64,000 nucleotides of DNA from Aureibacillus halotolerans (GCF_004363045.1 NZ_SNYJ01000005.1:208281-272280); one strand, 5' to 3'; shown: positions 53,704 to 63,094, counted from the stretch's first letter. Translations and numbers: made by a program. The notes: generated by a model from the sequence alone, not told the origin.

Positions 53704-54294
53704 ATGATATTGACCGCAGATCAAATCTTAAAAGTTGCTCAAGATCATTTTGCGCGGAACGGTTATGAAGGAGCTACATTAAGCGCGATTGCAAAGGATG
53801 TAGGGATTAAAAAACCATCGTTATATGCTCATTTTAGCGGGAAAGAGGATATCTTCCTGCACGTTATAAAAAAAGTCTTCCAACGAGAAAGCAACTTGTT
53901 AAAAACGTACCTTGCTGATATAGAGAAGCCGATGGATGAGCATTTGCATGGTCTACTTGAACAGCAACAGACAAAATTTGAAAACAGCAGTGAATTTACT
54001 TTCCTGCTTAGAATGTCGTATTTCCCTCCACAATCGCTGTTGGAGGAAGTTTTTGATTTAATTGACCCTTTCTTTGCCTCTTTTGAGCAGTATTTAGTGA
54101 CTTATTTTGATGTTATGCGTCAGCGCAATGACATCAAGCAGACCAGACCTGTGGATGCAGCTGCTGCCTTTTTAACACTCTATGATGGGTTGACGATTGA
54201 GTTGGTGTATGGAGTGAATAAGCAAAGTTTTCAACGTCGTTTTACAGCGGCATGGCCTATTTTCTTAAAAGGCATTATGGACAGCCGAGAGTAA
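53704..54294 (+). CDS. TetR-family transcriptional regulator
   Basis: About 196-residue regulator. Helix-turn-helix in residues 5-50 (ILKVAQDHFARNGYEGATLSAIAKDVGIKKPSLYAHF), the rest helical ligand-binding domain. It is followed after 35 bases by an MFS exporter, so it probably represses that gene in response to the exported compound. AGGTAGGTGAT precedes several possible starts: ATG 53704 is given, TTG 53710 has the best spacing. Confidence 0.92.
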   Translation: MILTADQILKVAQDHFARNGYEGATLSAIAKDVGIKKPSLYAHFSGKEDIFLHVIKKVFQRESNLLKTYLADIEKPMDEHLHGLLEQQQTKFENSSEFTFLLRMSYFPPQSLLEEVFDLIDPFFASFEQYLVTYFDVMRQRNDIKQTRPVDAAAAFLTLYDGLTIELVYGVNKQSFQRRFTAAWPIFLKGIMDSRE

Positions 54295-54329
54295 GTGCAT
54301 AGCACCTTGGCTATTTGGAGGTATCGCAA

Positions 54330-55838
54330 ATGACAAAACTTCAGCGTTGGCTCGTATTAGGAACGGTCTCCAGTGCACTCTTTTTGATTGTCGTTGATAT
54401 GACCATTCTTTATACGGCCCTTCCAGCTTTAACACATGATTTGGCTGCAACAGCCTCTGAAAAACTATGGATTGTCAATGTGTATTCATTAATTGTTGCA
54501 GGCCTTTTACCTGCGCTGGGCTCGTTAGGGGATCGTTTTGGTCATAAGCGCCTGTTTACGTTGGGTCTTATCACCTTTGGCATAGCTTCTGTTATGGCTG
54601 CGTTCTCGCCTACACCTGAAGTGCTTATTGCATCGAGGGTTTTCCTTGCCATTGGTGCCGCGATGAGTATGCCAGCAACCTTATCGATTATTCGCTTCAC
54701 GTTTACAGACGATAGAGAACGGTCTTTGGCGATTGGCATTTGGGCTTCTGTTGCGTCAGGTGGTGCAGCTCTTGGTCCGTTAATTGGTGGGCTTTTGCTG
54801 GAGCATTTTTGGTGGGGCTCTGTGTTCCTCGTCAATGTACCAGTTGTTCTCATCGCTATATTATTAACGATTCGTTTTGTTCCAAAGCAAGCAGGAGACC
54901 GAAGTACAACTTGGGATTTGATCGGTTCTGTTCAAATACTTGTAGGCCTCGTTGCGGTCGTTTTCGCTGTGAAGGAGCTCAGCAAACGAGATGGCTCGCT
55001 TTTGACGATGTTTATCGCTGCGATTATCGGCTTTATCGCGATTGTTTTGTTCATCAGAAGGCAACAAAGAATTCAGGCGCCTTTAATCGATTTGACTCTT
55101 TTTAGAAACGTCCGCTTTGTGACAGGTGTGCTTACTGCGTTAATGTCTTCCTTTACTCTGATGGGGATGCAATATGTGTTTACCCAACAACTCCAGCTAG
55201 TCGAGGGGCTTACACCGCTTCAAGCTGGCTTATTCACACTTTCTATTGCAGCGGCCTCATTTCTTTCAAGCACCTTTATTGGGGCGATCATTAATGCTTC
55301 AAATACGCTCAACATCCAATGGTTGTCTTTGATGACGGCGGGGGTAGGGATGGGAGCCTACTTGTTTGCTGCGGACAGCTCCGTGGTCATTCAGGTGGTG
55401 TGTCTTGTCATTTTTGGACTAGGGGTTGGGAGCGGAATGACGGCAGCGTCAAGCTCCATTATTAACAATGCGCCAGTTGAAAAAGCAGGCATGGCATCCT
55501 CCATTGAAGAGGTGGCTTTCGAATTAGGCGCAGCCATTGGCATTGCTATTTTAGGGAGTGTCGCATCGTTTATTTATACAGCGTCCTTTATTTTGCCAGA
55601 GGGGATTTCCAATGTCCCAGCGAATGTACGAGATAGTCTAGATGAAGCAATTCTGTCGTCGGAGCAATTGCCCGATAGTACAGCAAATGCGATTATTACT
55701 ACGGGGAAAGAAGCCTTTAATCAAGCCTTTCATGCTGTCTTAATCACGGGGTCGATCCTCCTTATCGTAACAGCGCTGACGATTATCGTGTTGAGACGAA
55801 AGTTGAAACACGAGACGTCTGAAAGCCAGTACGAATAA
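54330..55838 (+). CDS. MFS multidrug exporter, DHA2 (EmrB/QacA) family
   Basis: 502-residue proton-driven exporter with fourteen predicted membrane helices. DHA2 landmarks are VDMTILYTALPALTHDL in helix 1, LPALGSLGDRFGHKR (motif A) and IGIWASVASGGAALGPLIGG (motif C). ATG 54330 follows TTTGGAGG. The TetR-type gene just upstream suggests an inducible drug-resistance unit. Substrate range not predictable. Confidence 0.93.
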   Translation: MTKLQRWLVLGTVSSALFLIVVDMTILYTALPALTHDLAATASEKLWIVNVYSLIVAGLLPALGSLGDRFGHKRLFTLGLITFGIASVMAAFSPTPEVLIASRVFLAIGAAMSMPATLSIIRFTFTDDRERSLAIGIWASVASGGAALGPLIGGLLLEHFWWGSVFLVNVPVVLIAILLTIRFVPKQAGDRSTTWDLIGSVQILVGLVAVVFAVKELSKRDGSLLTMFIAAIIGFIAIVLFIRRQQRIQAPLIDLTLFRNVRFVTGVLTALMSSFTLMGMQYVFTQQLQLVEGLTPLQAGLFTLSIAAASFLSSTFIGAIINASNTLNIQWLSLMTAGVGMGAYLFAADSSVVIQVVCLVIFGLGVGSGMTAASSSIINNAPVEKAGMASSIEEVAFELGAAIGIAILGSVASFIYTASFILPEGISNVPANVRDSLDEAILSSEQLPDSTANAIITTGKEAFNQAFHAVLITGSILLIVTALTIIVLRRKLKHETSESQYE

Positions 55839-55859
55839 AGCTCAGGCAGCTGACACACG

Positions 55860-55930
55860 TGCTTTCGTCGGTGCCTAATTCGTTACTCATTGCCATGGCA
55901 ACAATGCGCCGCTTTCATTCAGCCTGTCCT
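55860..55930. repeat. Segment shared with 19.3-19.4 kb
   Basis: TTACTCATTGCCATGGCAAC with flanking TTTC and GCGCC resembles the segment after the RimL-type gene. Each occurs directly downstream of a gene. Confidence 0.35.
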
Positions 55931-55948
55931 AGATGACTATGGCCATAC

Positions 55949-55990
55949 AAAAAACCGTCACGTCCAAAATTCATGGACGTGACGGTTTTT
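55949..55990. terminator. Strong bidirectional terminator
   Basis: AAAAACCGTCACGTCC pairs perfectly with GGACGTGACGGTTTTT around a nine-base loop. It lies between the convergent MFS and siderophore-binding genes. Confidence 0.92.
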
Positions 55991-55997
55991 GGGTATG

Positions 55998-56981
55998 TTA
56001 TTCGACTTTTTCTCCCGCAAGCACTTTAGGCAAATCTTCAAGTGTCCACTGCATGCCAGAGATACTGTAATCGTTCCAGCGTTCATTTGGAACGAGGAAC
56101 GCTTTTCCGTTCTGTACAGCGGGAATGTCCGCCCAAACAGTATCAATCAACTGCTGATAGCGGTCATTGTCCTCAGGGTTTTGCGTCAAGATGAACAAAA
56201 AGTCGGTGTTGGCTGCATAGTCGGCAACCACTTCCTCCGAAATGCTTTGTGTATCGGTGATGGCTTCAGCTCCTTCTGGTACCTGGAACCCGACGCCATT
56301 GTCATACAGCGCTGAGAAAACAGTAGGGGCATGCTGATAGATCAGCTTGTCATAAAATTGCACCACGAGTGCACTATCCCCTTCCTCAACATAAGGGGCA
56401 ATCGCTTCCTTCGTTTCTTCCACCTTCGTTGCATACTCTTCCTTCCATTGGGCAAACTCATCTTGTTTATCCAAGATCGTTGCCAAGCCTTCCATTCGCT
56501 CAAGCGGCGTGGATTTGAACTTCGTCGCATACGTTGGTGCGATTTTTTCTAAGCTATCCACCTGAGTAGGCTCCATATAGCTAGGAATAATAATTAAATC
56601 TGGGGCAAGCGCAACGAGTTGCTCTAAGTTCGCTTGATCTTGTCCAACGTTTTCAATTCCTTCGACTTTTTCTGGATTGAATTTATCCAGATAGTATCCT
56701 ATAGAGGCAGTTGGCTGGACACCAAGACCCATCACTTCGCCGATTTCAGTTAAGGCAACAACGCTTTCTGGGTTTTTAGGTATGGTAACCTCGCGATCCT
56801 TCCCGTCCGTCACCGTTTGTGTCGCATCATTCTCTGTGGCTTCCTCGGTTGGATCAGCTGTTTGTGCTGAATCTGTTGAATCGCTAGTCTCCGAATCTCC
56901 AGTTCCATTGGCTCCACATGCGGCGAGCAAGAGAACAAGGAAGAGTCCGAAGAGTAGAGTGGTCTTTTTCATAAGCATCAT
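55998..56981 (-). CDS. Iron-siderophore ABC transporter substrate-binding lipoprotein
   Basis: 327-residue lipoprotein of the FecB/BtuF-type helical-backbone binding fold. Signal peptide with lipobox LLAAC (Cys22), then an Asp/Ser/Thr-rich linker, KDREVTIPKNPESVVALTEIG, LEQLVALAPDLIIIPSYMEP and a long backbone helix after TKVEETKEAI. ATG 56981 follows AAAGGAG. A near-consensus Fur box lies immediately upstream of the ribosome site. Permease and ATPase genes are not adjacent, so it must be an orphan binding protein that works with a transporter elsewhere. Confidence 0.92.
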   Translation of the reverse strand: MMLMKKTTLLFGLFLVLLLAACGANGTGDSETSDSTDSAQTADPTEEATENDATQTVTDGKDREVTIPKNPESVVALTEIGEVMGLGVQPTASIGYYLDKFNPEKVEGIENVGQDQANLEQLVALAPDLIIIPSYMEPTQVDSLEKIAPTYATKFKSTPLERMEGLATILDKQDEFAQWKEEYATKVEETKEAIAPYVEEGDSALVVQFYDKLIYQHAPTVFSALYDNGVGFQVPEGAEAITDTQSISEEVVADYAANTDFLFILTQNPEDNDRYQQLIDTVWADIPAVQNGKAFLVPNERWNDYSISGMQWTLEDLPKVLAGEKVE

Positions 56982-56995
56982 ATGCAATCTCCTTT

Positions 56996-57014
56996 GATAA
57001 TAATTCTCATTATC
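56996..57014. promoter_or_regulatory. Fur box
   Basis: GATAATAATTCTCATTATC matches the 19-bp Fur consensus GATAATGATTATCATTATC at 17 positions. It directly adjoins the ribosome site of the siderophore-binding gene. Confidence 0.85.
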
Positions 57015-57066
57015 ATGATACAGCGTTCTATGCTAGGATGCAATAACGTTTTTTGCGAGTGCTGTT

Positions 57067-57231
57067 TAGGGCGTGTCTTAAAACTCGCTAAGAGGCATCT
57101 GTCACCGCCTTTTCGTCCCCTGCTGCGTTCCTTTTCCTTGACGTACGCCCGGTACGCCTGCGAAAAAGCGCCTTGCTTGGAACGAAAATTCGGCAACATT
57201 TGCTCCCTTCTGAGTTCTCAGACACGCCCTA
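57067..57231. mobile_element. 165-bp element with terminal inverted repeats, MITE-like
   Basis: Ends TTAGGGCGTGTCTTAAAACTC and GAGTTCTCAGACACGCCCTA form imperfect terminal inverted repeats of about 20 bp (one base gap). The interior contains a further imperfect palindrome (TTCCTTTTCCTTGACGTACG, then CGGTACGCCTGCG) and no ORF with a ribosome site. Size and ends fit a non-autonomous miniature element; no target duplication was confirmed. Confidence 0.6.
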
Positions 57232-57283
57232 GTGAAGTGAGGAATCTTCATCTATAATGAGCACGAACGAGGAGGTGATTGAA

Positions 57284-58573
57284 ATGGAGCAACCTAAAAA
57301 ACAACTGACATGGTGGCAATTATCTCTTCTTGGTGTCGGTTGTATTGTCGGAACAGGCTTTTTTTTAGGTTCCAGTTTGGCGATTTTAAAAACAGGAGCA
57401 TCGTTTACGCTTGCTATCCTTATTGCAGCAGTAACGACGTATATTGTGTATGCCACGTTAGCAAAAATGACTGCGCAACACCCTGAGAGAGGCTCATTCA
57501 GGTCTTATGCAAAGCAGGCATTTGGCAGGTTGGCAGGCTTTAGTACGGGCTGGGTATACTGTTCGGCGGAGCTTTTAATAATGGGGAGCCAATTAACGGC
57601 GTTGAGCCTTTTTACAAAGCTTTGGTTTCCAGCTGCACCACTTTGGCTATTTGCTTTTCTCTATGGTGCGATCGGATGGCTTATCGTGTTTGCAGGGGTA
57701 CGTTCCTTTGAAAAAATGGAGCATGGATTTGCTATTATAAAAATAACTGCCCTCATTTTATTTATCGGACTTTCCTGTGCAGGTTTGCTGGGGTGGCTTC
57801 CTGAAGTCTCAACTCAAGCTACTACAGACGCAGAATCGTTCTTTTTACAGGGTGGTTTAGGGTTTTGGTCTGCGCTCATCTATGCCTTTTATGCGTTTGG
57901 TGGCATCGAAATCATGGGGATCATGGCCAATGATTTAAAGCAGCCTAAGGAGGCGGCAAAAGCAGGCAAGTTGATGCTGGCTATGCTTTCTGTTCTTTAT
58001 GTAGGGTCCCTCGGTCTTGTACTATACATGCGCCCTGCCAGCGTTTACTCCGAAGACGAAAGCCCTTTTGTCACAGCACTTGCCCTCTTTGACTTGCCAT
58101 TTATTCCAAGTCTATTTAATGCTGCCCTAATTGCAGCGGGTTTTTCAACAATGCTCGCCTCGCTATTTGCGATCACCACCTTAGTTCAAACCTTTGCCAA
58201 AGAAGGGGACGCACCCGCATGGTTTTCTAAAGCAACGAAAAGGGGTATCCCGTTGCGATCACTTTGTTTAACGGCAGCTGGGTTATGTTGTACGGTGGGA
58301 GCGGCGCTAATTCTTCCGGAACGTATCTATGTGTACGTGACGACGGCAGCTGGCTTGATGCTGCTTTTTACTTGGGTCATGATTCTGGCTTCAGGGAAAG
58401 CTCTATTGCAGCATGTGAGTCAATGGCCAATTCGGCTCGCATTCGTCCTCATTTTGGTTGCCATAAGCGGAACTTTAAGTCATACAGAAGGGCGGGTCGG
58501 CTTCCTTATTAGTCTCGCTTTTTTGGTCTGTATCGGTTTCTTTGCCTTTCTTCGTCAGACATCGCGAGAGTAA
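57284..58573 (+). CDS. APC-family amino-acid permease
   Basis: 429-residue permease with twelve hydrophobic segments. The helix-1 signature GVGCIVGTGFFLGSS (GxGxxxGTG) of the amino-acid/polyamine superfamily is at about 16-30, and AFYAFGGIEIMGIMANDLKQPKEA is the helix-6 region. ATG 57284 follows GAGGAGG by eight bases; an upstream ATG 57257 lacks a site. Specificity unknown. Monocistronic between the miniature element and the sugar importer. Confidence 0.9.
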   Translation: MEQPKKQLTWWQLSLLGVGCIVGTGFFLGSSLAILKTGASFTLAILIAAVTTYIVYATLAKMTAQHPERGSFRSYAKQAFGRLAGFSTGWVYCSAELLIMGSQLTALSLFTKLWFPAAPLWLFAFLYGAIGWLIVFAGVRSFEKMEHGFAIIKITALILFIGLSCAGLLGWLPEVSTQATTDAESFFLQGGLGFWSALIYAFYAFGGIEIMGIMANDLKQPKEAAKAGKLMLAMLSVLYVGSLGLVLYMRPASVYSEDESPFVTALALFDLPFIPSLFNAALIAAGFSTMLASLFAITTLVQTFAKEGDAPAWFSKATKRGIPLRSLCLTAAGLCCTVGAALILPERIYVYVTTAAGLMLLFTWVMILASGKALLQHVSQWPIRLAFVLILVAISGTLSHTEGRVGFLISLAFLVCIGFFAFLRQTSRE

Positions 58574-58596
58574 TTTAATGACGAGGATTTTTGTGA

Positions 58597-58631
58597 TTTG
58601 TCAGAAAAAACACAGTTATTTGTTTGACAAA
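58597..58631. promoter_or_regulatory. Widely spaced inverted repeat before the MsmE-type operon
   Basis: TTTGTCA and TGACAAA, 21 bases apart. The half-site context ATTTGTCAGAAAA recurs upstream of the GH29 remnant at 63656-63668. Confidence 0.3.
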
Positions 58632-58723
58632 GAGAGGGCGAGTGGTTAAACTAACGATACGAATTATGATATGTTACTTAAACAAAGAAACCATTAAGAG
58701 CCCATTTGACGCAATGTTCAAAA

Positions 58724-58737
58724 TGTAAGCGTTATCA
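58724..58737 (+). promoter_or_regulatory. cre catabolite-control site
   Basis: TGTAAGCGTTATCA agrees fully with the CcpA consensus TGWNANCGNTNWCA. It lies 17 bases before the first start codon of the sugar importer operon. Confidence 0.75.
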
Positions 58738-58754
58738 ACAAAAGGAGGCATTCG

Positions 58755-60029
58755 ATGAAAAAGCTTCGCGTCATCCCTTTAGTTGTCATGTTGGCATTTC
58801 TTTGCTCCTGTTCAGTGCTCGCGAACGATGACCGTCTTGTCATTTGGAGCTTTACGGATGAAGCAGTCTATGCGGTCGATAAATTTAAAGAACAGTACCC
58901 CGATATTGATATCCGTTATGTGCAAATTCCAGGAAGCCAATATGAATCCAAGGCTCGTGCTGTTTTGCAGACCGGAGTCAACGCCCCCGATGTATTTCTT
59001 ATTGAAAAGAGTGTCCTTCCAAAGCTTATTGATTTGAAGCAACTCGAAAATCTGTCAAATGCTCCATACAATGCAGAAGAAATTACAAACGAACAATATG
59101 ATTATGTCGCTGCCGCATCCAAGGACGCAGATGGTAACGTTAAAGCGTTAGGCTATCAAGGCACTCCAGGAGGGATTTATTATCGTCGGGATTTGACAGA
59201 AAAATATCTCGGTACGCAAGATCCAGTAGAGATTACTAAAATGATGGCTGACTGGGAATCCGTCATGGAAGTGAGCGAATCGATTTATGAAAAAAGCGAG
59301 GGAGAAGTGTACGGCTTCACAAATTGGAACAATTTAAACACAATTCAGATTGGAAATGTGAAAAAACCTTGGGTGAAGGACGGCAAGCTCGTTATTGATC
59401 CTGCGCGCTTGGAGATTCTTGATCTTATTGATGAAGCCCATGCACGTAACGTAGTGAAGCGTATTCGTAACGGCTCTCCTGCGGGGACGGCTGCGATGCA
59501 AAATGGGACGGTTGCCTTTTTTCCTGGCGCCACTTGGGGACTACAATATACGTTTAAAAATAACGCACCTGACACAGAAGGAAAATGGGGGCTGGCAAGT
59601 CCACCACATGCGTTTAGTGCAGGTGGGACGTTCTTGGCGATGTACAGTGGGAGTGAGAAAAAGGAGAACGCCTGGAAGTTTATTAAGTTTTACGCAGGGG
59701 ATGACCAATTTTTGAAGCAGTTGGCAACCGATCAAGAATATTTTGTGAGCAATCGCGAGGTGAATGCGTATATGGCAGAAAAAACAAACGCTACGGGGTC
59801 ACCTTTCTTAGCTGGGCAAAATTACTTTGAATTTTTTGCGAATGAAGGCGATCGCGTTTATCCATTGGAGGAAACGAAATACGATTCTACCATCTCGCCG
59901 ATCTTCACTGATACTGTTCAACTTTATGTGGATGGTTCCATTCAAACACACGAGGATGTTGTGAAGCGGTTCAAACGAGACGTGAAGCTTTATTATCCAG
60001 ATCTCGATGTTGAGGGGGCAGGGGAATGA
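58755..60029 (+). CDS. Sugar-binding lipoprotein, MsmE/family 1
   Basis: 424-residue extracellular solute-binding protein. Lipoprotein signal ending AFLCSCSVLAND. Family landmarks: RLVIWSFTDEAVYAVDKFKE at the mature start, KARAVLQTGVNAPDVFLIEK, GYQGTPGGIYYRRDLTEKYLG and ENAWKFIKFY. Downstream the two permeases overlap or abut it, the usual binding protein, MalF, MalG order. Substrate probably an oligosaccharide. A truncated fucosidase lies 3.7 kb downstream beyond repeat sequence. Confidence 0.93.
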   Translation: MKKLRVIPLVVMLAFLCSCSVLANDDRLVIWSFTDEAVYAVDKFKEQYPDIDIRYVQIPGSQYESKARAVLQTGVNAPDVFLIEKSVLPKLIDLKQLENLSNAPYNAEEITNEQYDYVAAASKDADGNVKALGYQGTPGGIYYRRDLTEKYLGTQDPVEITKMMADWESVMEVSESIYEKSEGEVYGFTNWNNLNTIQIGNVKKPWVKDGKLVIDPARLEILDLIDEAHARNVVKRIRNGSPAGTAAMQNGTVAFFPGATWGLQYTFKNNAPDTEGKWGLASPPHAFSAGGTFLAMYSGSEKKENAWKFIKFYAGDDQFLKQLATDQEYFVSNREVNAYMAEKTNATGSPFLAGQNYFEFFANEGDRVYPLEETKYDSTISPIFTDTVQLYVDGSIQTHEDVVKRFKRDVKLYYPDLDVEGAGE

Positions 60030-60931
60030 AGACGCTGAGCGGATTGAAAAAAGATCATTATGGCTATTATTTTATCGCACCATTTTTTATCATTTTCGCG
60101 ATATTTGGGCTGTATCCGATGATCTATTCGTTTTACTTGAGCCTTACTCAATGGGATGGACTTCGTGACCCAGTGTTCGTTGGTCTGCAAAACTACGGCT
60201 ATATTCTCGTTGACCCGATTTTCTACAAAGCTTTGTTTAATACAATGTTTATCTGGATCATCTCGGTCATTCCTCAGCTCACCGTTAGTCTCGTGCTCGC
60301 CGTCATCTTGAATGAAGCATTTCTAAAAGGGAAGAACATGTTTCGTGCCGTTTTCTTTTTCCCGAATATTGTTACGGCTGCTTCCCTTGGACTGCTCGTC
60401 AGCCTGATGTTTGACTGGCAGGCGGGGAGCGTCAATCAAATTTTGCTGCAACTAGGCATTGTTGATGATCCTATCAATTGGAAGAGCGATCCTTGGTTTA
60501 TGCGCCTCATTACGTCAGCTATTTTATTTTGGCAATATTTCGGTTTTTCAATGATCATTTATATTGCTGGCTTGCAAGGCATTCCGCATGAATACAACGA
60601 GGCGGCACAAATCGATGGTGCAAGCAAAATACAAACGTTTTTTAAACTTACGATTCCACTTCTAAAGCCAGTGATCATCTTTCAAGTGATCACCACGCTT
60701 ATCGGAGGCGTGCAGATTTTCGATCAGCCCTTTACCCTTTCAGAAGGAACCGGCGCCCCAGATCGATCCATCTTAACAAGCGTCATGTATTTGTACCAAA
60801 GGGCATTTGTGCAATACCAGTATGGGTATGGAGCTGCCATCGCCTTTTGTTTGTTTATTTTTATCATCCTCTTGTCTGTCCTGTCCTTTTGGATATCCAC
60901 TCGATCGAACAGAGAAAGGAAGGTGAAATAA
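60026..60931 (+). CDS. Sugar ABC permease, MalF/MsmF type
   Basis: 301-residue permease with six helices. N-terminal YYFIAPFFIIFAIFGLYPMI, EAA loop EYNEAAQIDGASKIQTFFKL, and a second conserved segment LTSVMYLYQRAFVQYQYGYG. It overlaps the lipoprotein gene by four bases (ATGA), so the two are coupled. GGGGGCAGGGG upstream could serve as ribosome site. Confidence 0.93.
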   Translation: MKTLSGLKKDHYGYYFIAPFFIIFAIFGLYPMIYSFYLSLTQWDGLRDPVFVGLQNYGYILVDPIFYKALFNTMFIWIISVIPQLTVSLVLAVILNEAFLKGKNMFRAVFFFPNIVTAASLGLLVSLMFDWQAGSVNQILLQLGIVDDPINWKSDPWFMRLITSAILFWQYFGFSMIIYIAGLQGIPHEYNEAAQIDGASKIQTFFKLTIPLLKPVIIFQVITTLIGGVQIFDQPFTLSEGTGAPDRSILTSVMYLYQRAFVQYQYGYGAAIAFCLFIFIILLSVLSFWISTRSNRERKVK

Positions 60932-60934
60932 ACA

Positions 60935-61804
60935 ATGGCCCAACAGGTTGCTGTTGAAAAACAACAAAAAACACTTCGCCATCGAAAGCCGATATTGCCA
61001 AGACTCTTCATCTATATTTCCTTATCACTGCTGGCGATTGTCTGTATTGTTCCTTTCTATATCATGATTATCTATGCGACACATAGCAATGCCGATATAG
61101 CGTCGAAATTTATCATCCTCCCGGGGCAAGAGCTCATCACCAACTTTCAACGGATGAGCGCTTCTGTAAACATCGGGCGTGGTTTTATGAATAGCCTAAT
61201 CATCGCCGGGTCGACAACCATAATTACGCTTTATTGCGCTGCATTAAATGGCTACGGGTTTGCGAAATTTCACTTTAAGGGTCGAAATGTCCTGTTCGTG
61301 TTCGTGCTGGCAACGATGATGGTCCCTATGCAGCTAGGGCTTATCGGGAACTTTAAGCTCATGGCTACGCTAAAGCTTCTCGACACGCATGCAGCAATCA
61401 TTTTGCCTTCAGCCGCCAACGCCTTTGCGGTGTTTTTCTTAAAGCAATTTATTGAGAGCAGTATTCCTGATTCCGTCATTGAGTCAGGGCGAATAGATGG
61501 AGCAGGGGAATTAAAAATTTTTAACCGGATTATTCTACCGATGTTGTTGCCTCCGTTGTCTGCCCTTGGCATTTTTAGCTTTATTGGGGCATGGAACAAC
61601 TTTATTACCCCGCTTGTGCTCTTGTTTTCTCAGGATAAATACCCGTTGCCTGTGCTTGTAGCGATGATGCAGGATGTCTACAGCACGGATTATGGCTTGC
61701 AATACCTAGGCGTTGCGCTATCCGTCATCCCGATCATTATTGTATTTTCGATATTCTCCCGCCAAATTATGGGAGGCGTAGCCATCGGTTCGGTGAAGGG
61801 ATAG
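60935..61804 (+). CDS. Sugar ABC permease, MalG/MsmG type
   Basis: 289-residue partner permease with six helices, EAA loop VIESGRIDGAGELKIFNRI and the family ending RQIMGGVAIGSVKG. It starts three bases after the MalF-type gene, with AGAAAGGAAGG upstream. The ATPase is not encoded here; MsmX-like shared ATPases normally serve such systems. Last gene of the operon, followed by a strong terminator. Confidence 0.93.
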   Translation: MAQQVAVEKQQKTLRHRKPILPRLFIYISLSLLAIVCIVPFYIMIIYATHSNADIASKFIILPGQELITNFQRMSASVNIGRGFMNSLIIAGSTTIITLYCAALNGYGFAKFHFKGRNVLFVFVLATMMVPMQLGLIGNFKLMATLKLLDTHAAIILPSAANAFAVFFLKQFIESSIPDSVIESGRIDGAGELKIFNRIILPMLLPPLSALGIFSFIGAWNNFITPLVLLFSQDKYPLPVLVAMMQDVYSTDYGLQYLGVALSVIPIIIVFSIFSRQIMGGVAIGSVKG

Positions 61805-61875
61805 AGTAAGAACATAAAAACATCAACCGAAGAGAGGTCTGCAAAACGCATACAGTTTATATGAAAAGACTAGGG

Positions 61876-61926
61876 CAAAACAAAACTCCCAACAATTCAA
61901 TTGAATCTGTTGGGAGTTTTGTTTTG
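61876..61926 (+). terminator. Terminator of the MsmEFG-type operon
   Basis: AAAACAAAACTCCCAACA pairs perfectly with TGTTGGGAGTTTTGTTTT, with T-rich 3' end. Nineteen pairs with the neighbouring C-G. Confidence 0.92.
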
Positions 61927-61956
61927 CTAGTAAGGCATTAACCGCTACCTTATGTC

Positions 61957-62335
61957 CGTAGCTGCATCAATACTGCATTAAGTGATATCACTTTGCATGA
62001 AACGATTCACTTACTTGTCTTGTTTGGTAAGCAATAACGCCTGAACACGTTTTCTTACTCGTTACACGAGACCGGGACAAAAGAAAAACAATTTCCACAG
62101 AATAAACAGCAGCGTAGTCAAAATACGCAGACTCCTGCGGGAACAGCACGAGCTGAAGATCCCGGAGGAAAGCCGCTTTTGCTTTCCGAGGAAGCTGAAG
62201 TCGTGCCCGCGGAAAGCGAAGTGTTTTGACGAAGCGGCCTAGATTTCTTAGTACCTTAAAGGGCATAAGGGCAACATCGACTCGAAAGGACCTCGTCGTG
62301 TTTTCTTAGCCGCAGAAGTCTCGCTAGTGACAGTT
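61957..62335 (+). repeat. Composite repeat, forward copy: B fragment, A, C
   Basis: B fragment 61957-62030 (GCTGCATCAATACTGCA, then CTTTGCATGAAACGATTCAC), module A 62068-62239 (TCCTGCGGGA core; inner arm TCCCGGAGGA has one change), module C 62240-62335 (GACTCGAAAGGACCTCGTCG, then GTTTTCTTAGC). Same order as in the other copies. Confidence 0.8.
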
Positions 62336-62446
62336 TTTATGATGAACTTATTTTTATGATATGAACACAATTAAAGAGAGGCTCATTTAGTGATATAGAG
62401 CGTAGAAGTCAGCTTTATTACTGAAAGACGACCTTTTAGAAAGTAA

Positions 62447-62902
62447 AGGATTGTGACCATTGGTACCGTGCTACTTACTGGAGATAGCAAGTGTTGTTCC
62501 GCAAAGGTCAATTGATCTTGCATCTACTAGAACACATCCAGCGTTGAAGTTGATTTTGCACTGCACAAGTTTTCTAAACATAAGTCCACCGCTGCATCAA
62601 TACTGCACTAGGTGATCTAACTTTGCGTGACGATGCACTTACTTGCCTAATTTGATTGTAACACGCTTTTTACTCGCTATGCGAAACTGTGACAAAGACA
62701 ATAAAACAATTTACGCAGAAGCAAACCCCAGCGTAGTCAACAGACGTAGACTCTAGTGGGATCAGCGCGAGCTGAAGATCCCCTCGGAAAGCCTGCTTTC
62801 CGAGGAAGCTGAAGCCGTGCCCCACAGAAAGCGAAGTATTTTGACGAAGCGTTCGTGATTTCTTTTCACCCTAAAGGCATAAGGCAACACCGATTCGAAT
62901 TA
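62447..62902 (+). repeat. Composite repeat, forward copy: B, A, C (diverged)
   Basis: Module B complete (62447-62655), module A 62681-62852 with many changes (ACTCTAGTGGGATCAGCGCG, shortened core), module C fragment 62853-62902. With the copy just upstream it forms a tandem pair of composites, the more diverged one second. Confidence 0.75.
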
Positions 62903-63049
62903 TTAATGGTTGAGGTGTGAGCTTTCTAATAGCAGACTTTGTTTTTTTGAGATGTAGTTAGTGATTATTGCTATCTTCACCTTACTAATTGAACTAAATG
63001 TTGCTAGACACAGTCAGTGTAGAAGGTAATTAGTTTCCTTGCAAAAGTT

Positions 63050-63093
63050 AAAACATCCACTCCAGGGGGCTGTCCCGTGGTGCGGATGTTTTC
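63050..63093 (-). terminator. Terminator of the glutathione peroxidase gene
   Basis: AAAACATCC at 63050-63058 pairs with GGATGTTTT at 63084-63092, with further pairing inside; followed on the minus strand by TTAACTTTT. Confidence 0.65.
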
Positions 63094-63094
63094 T

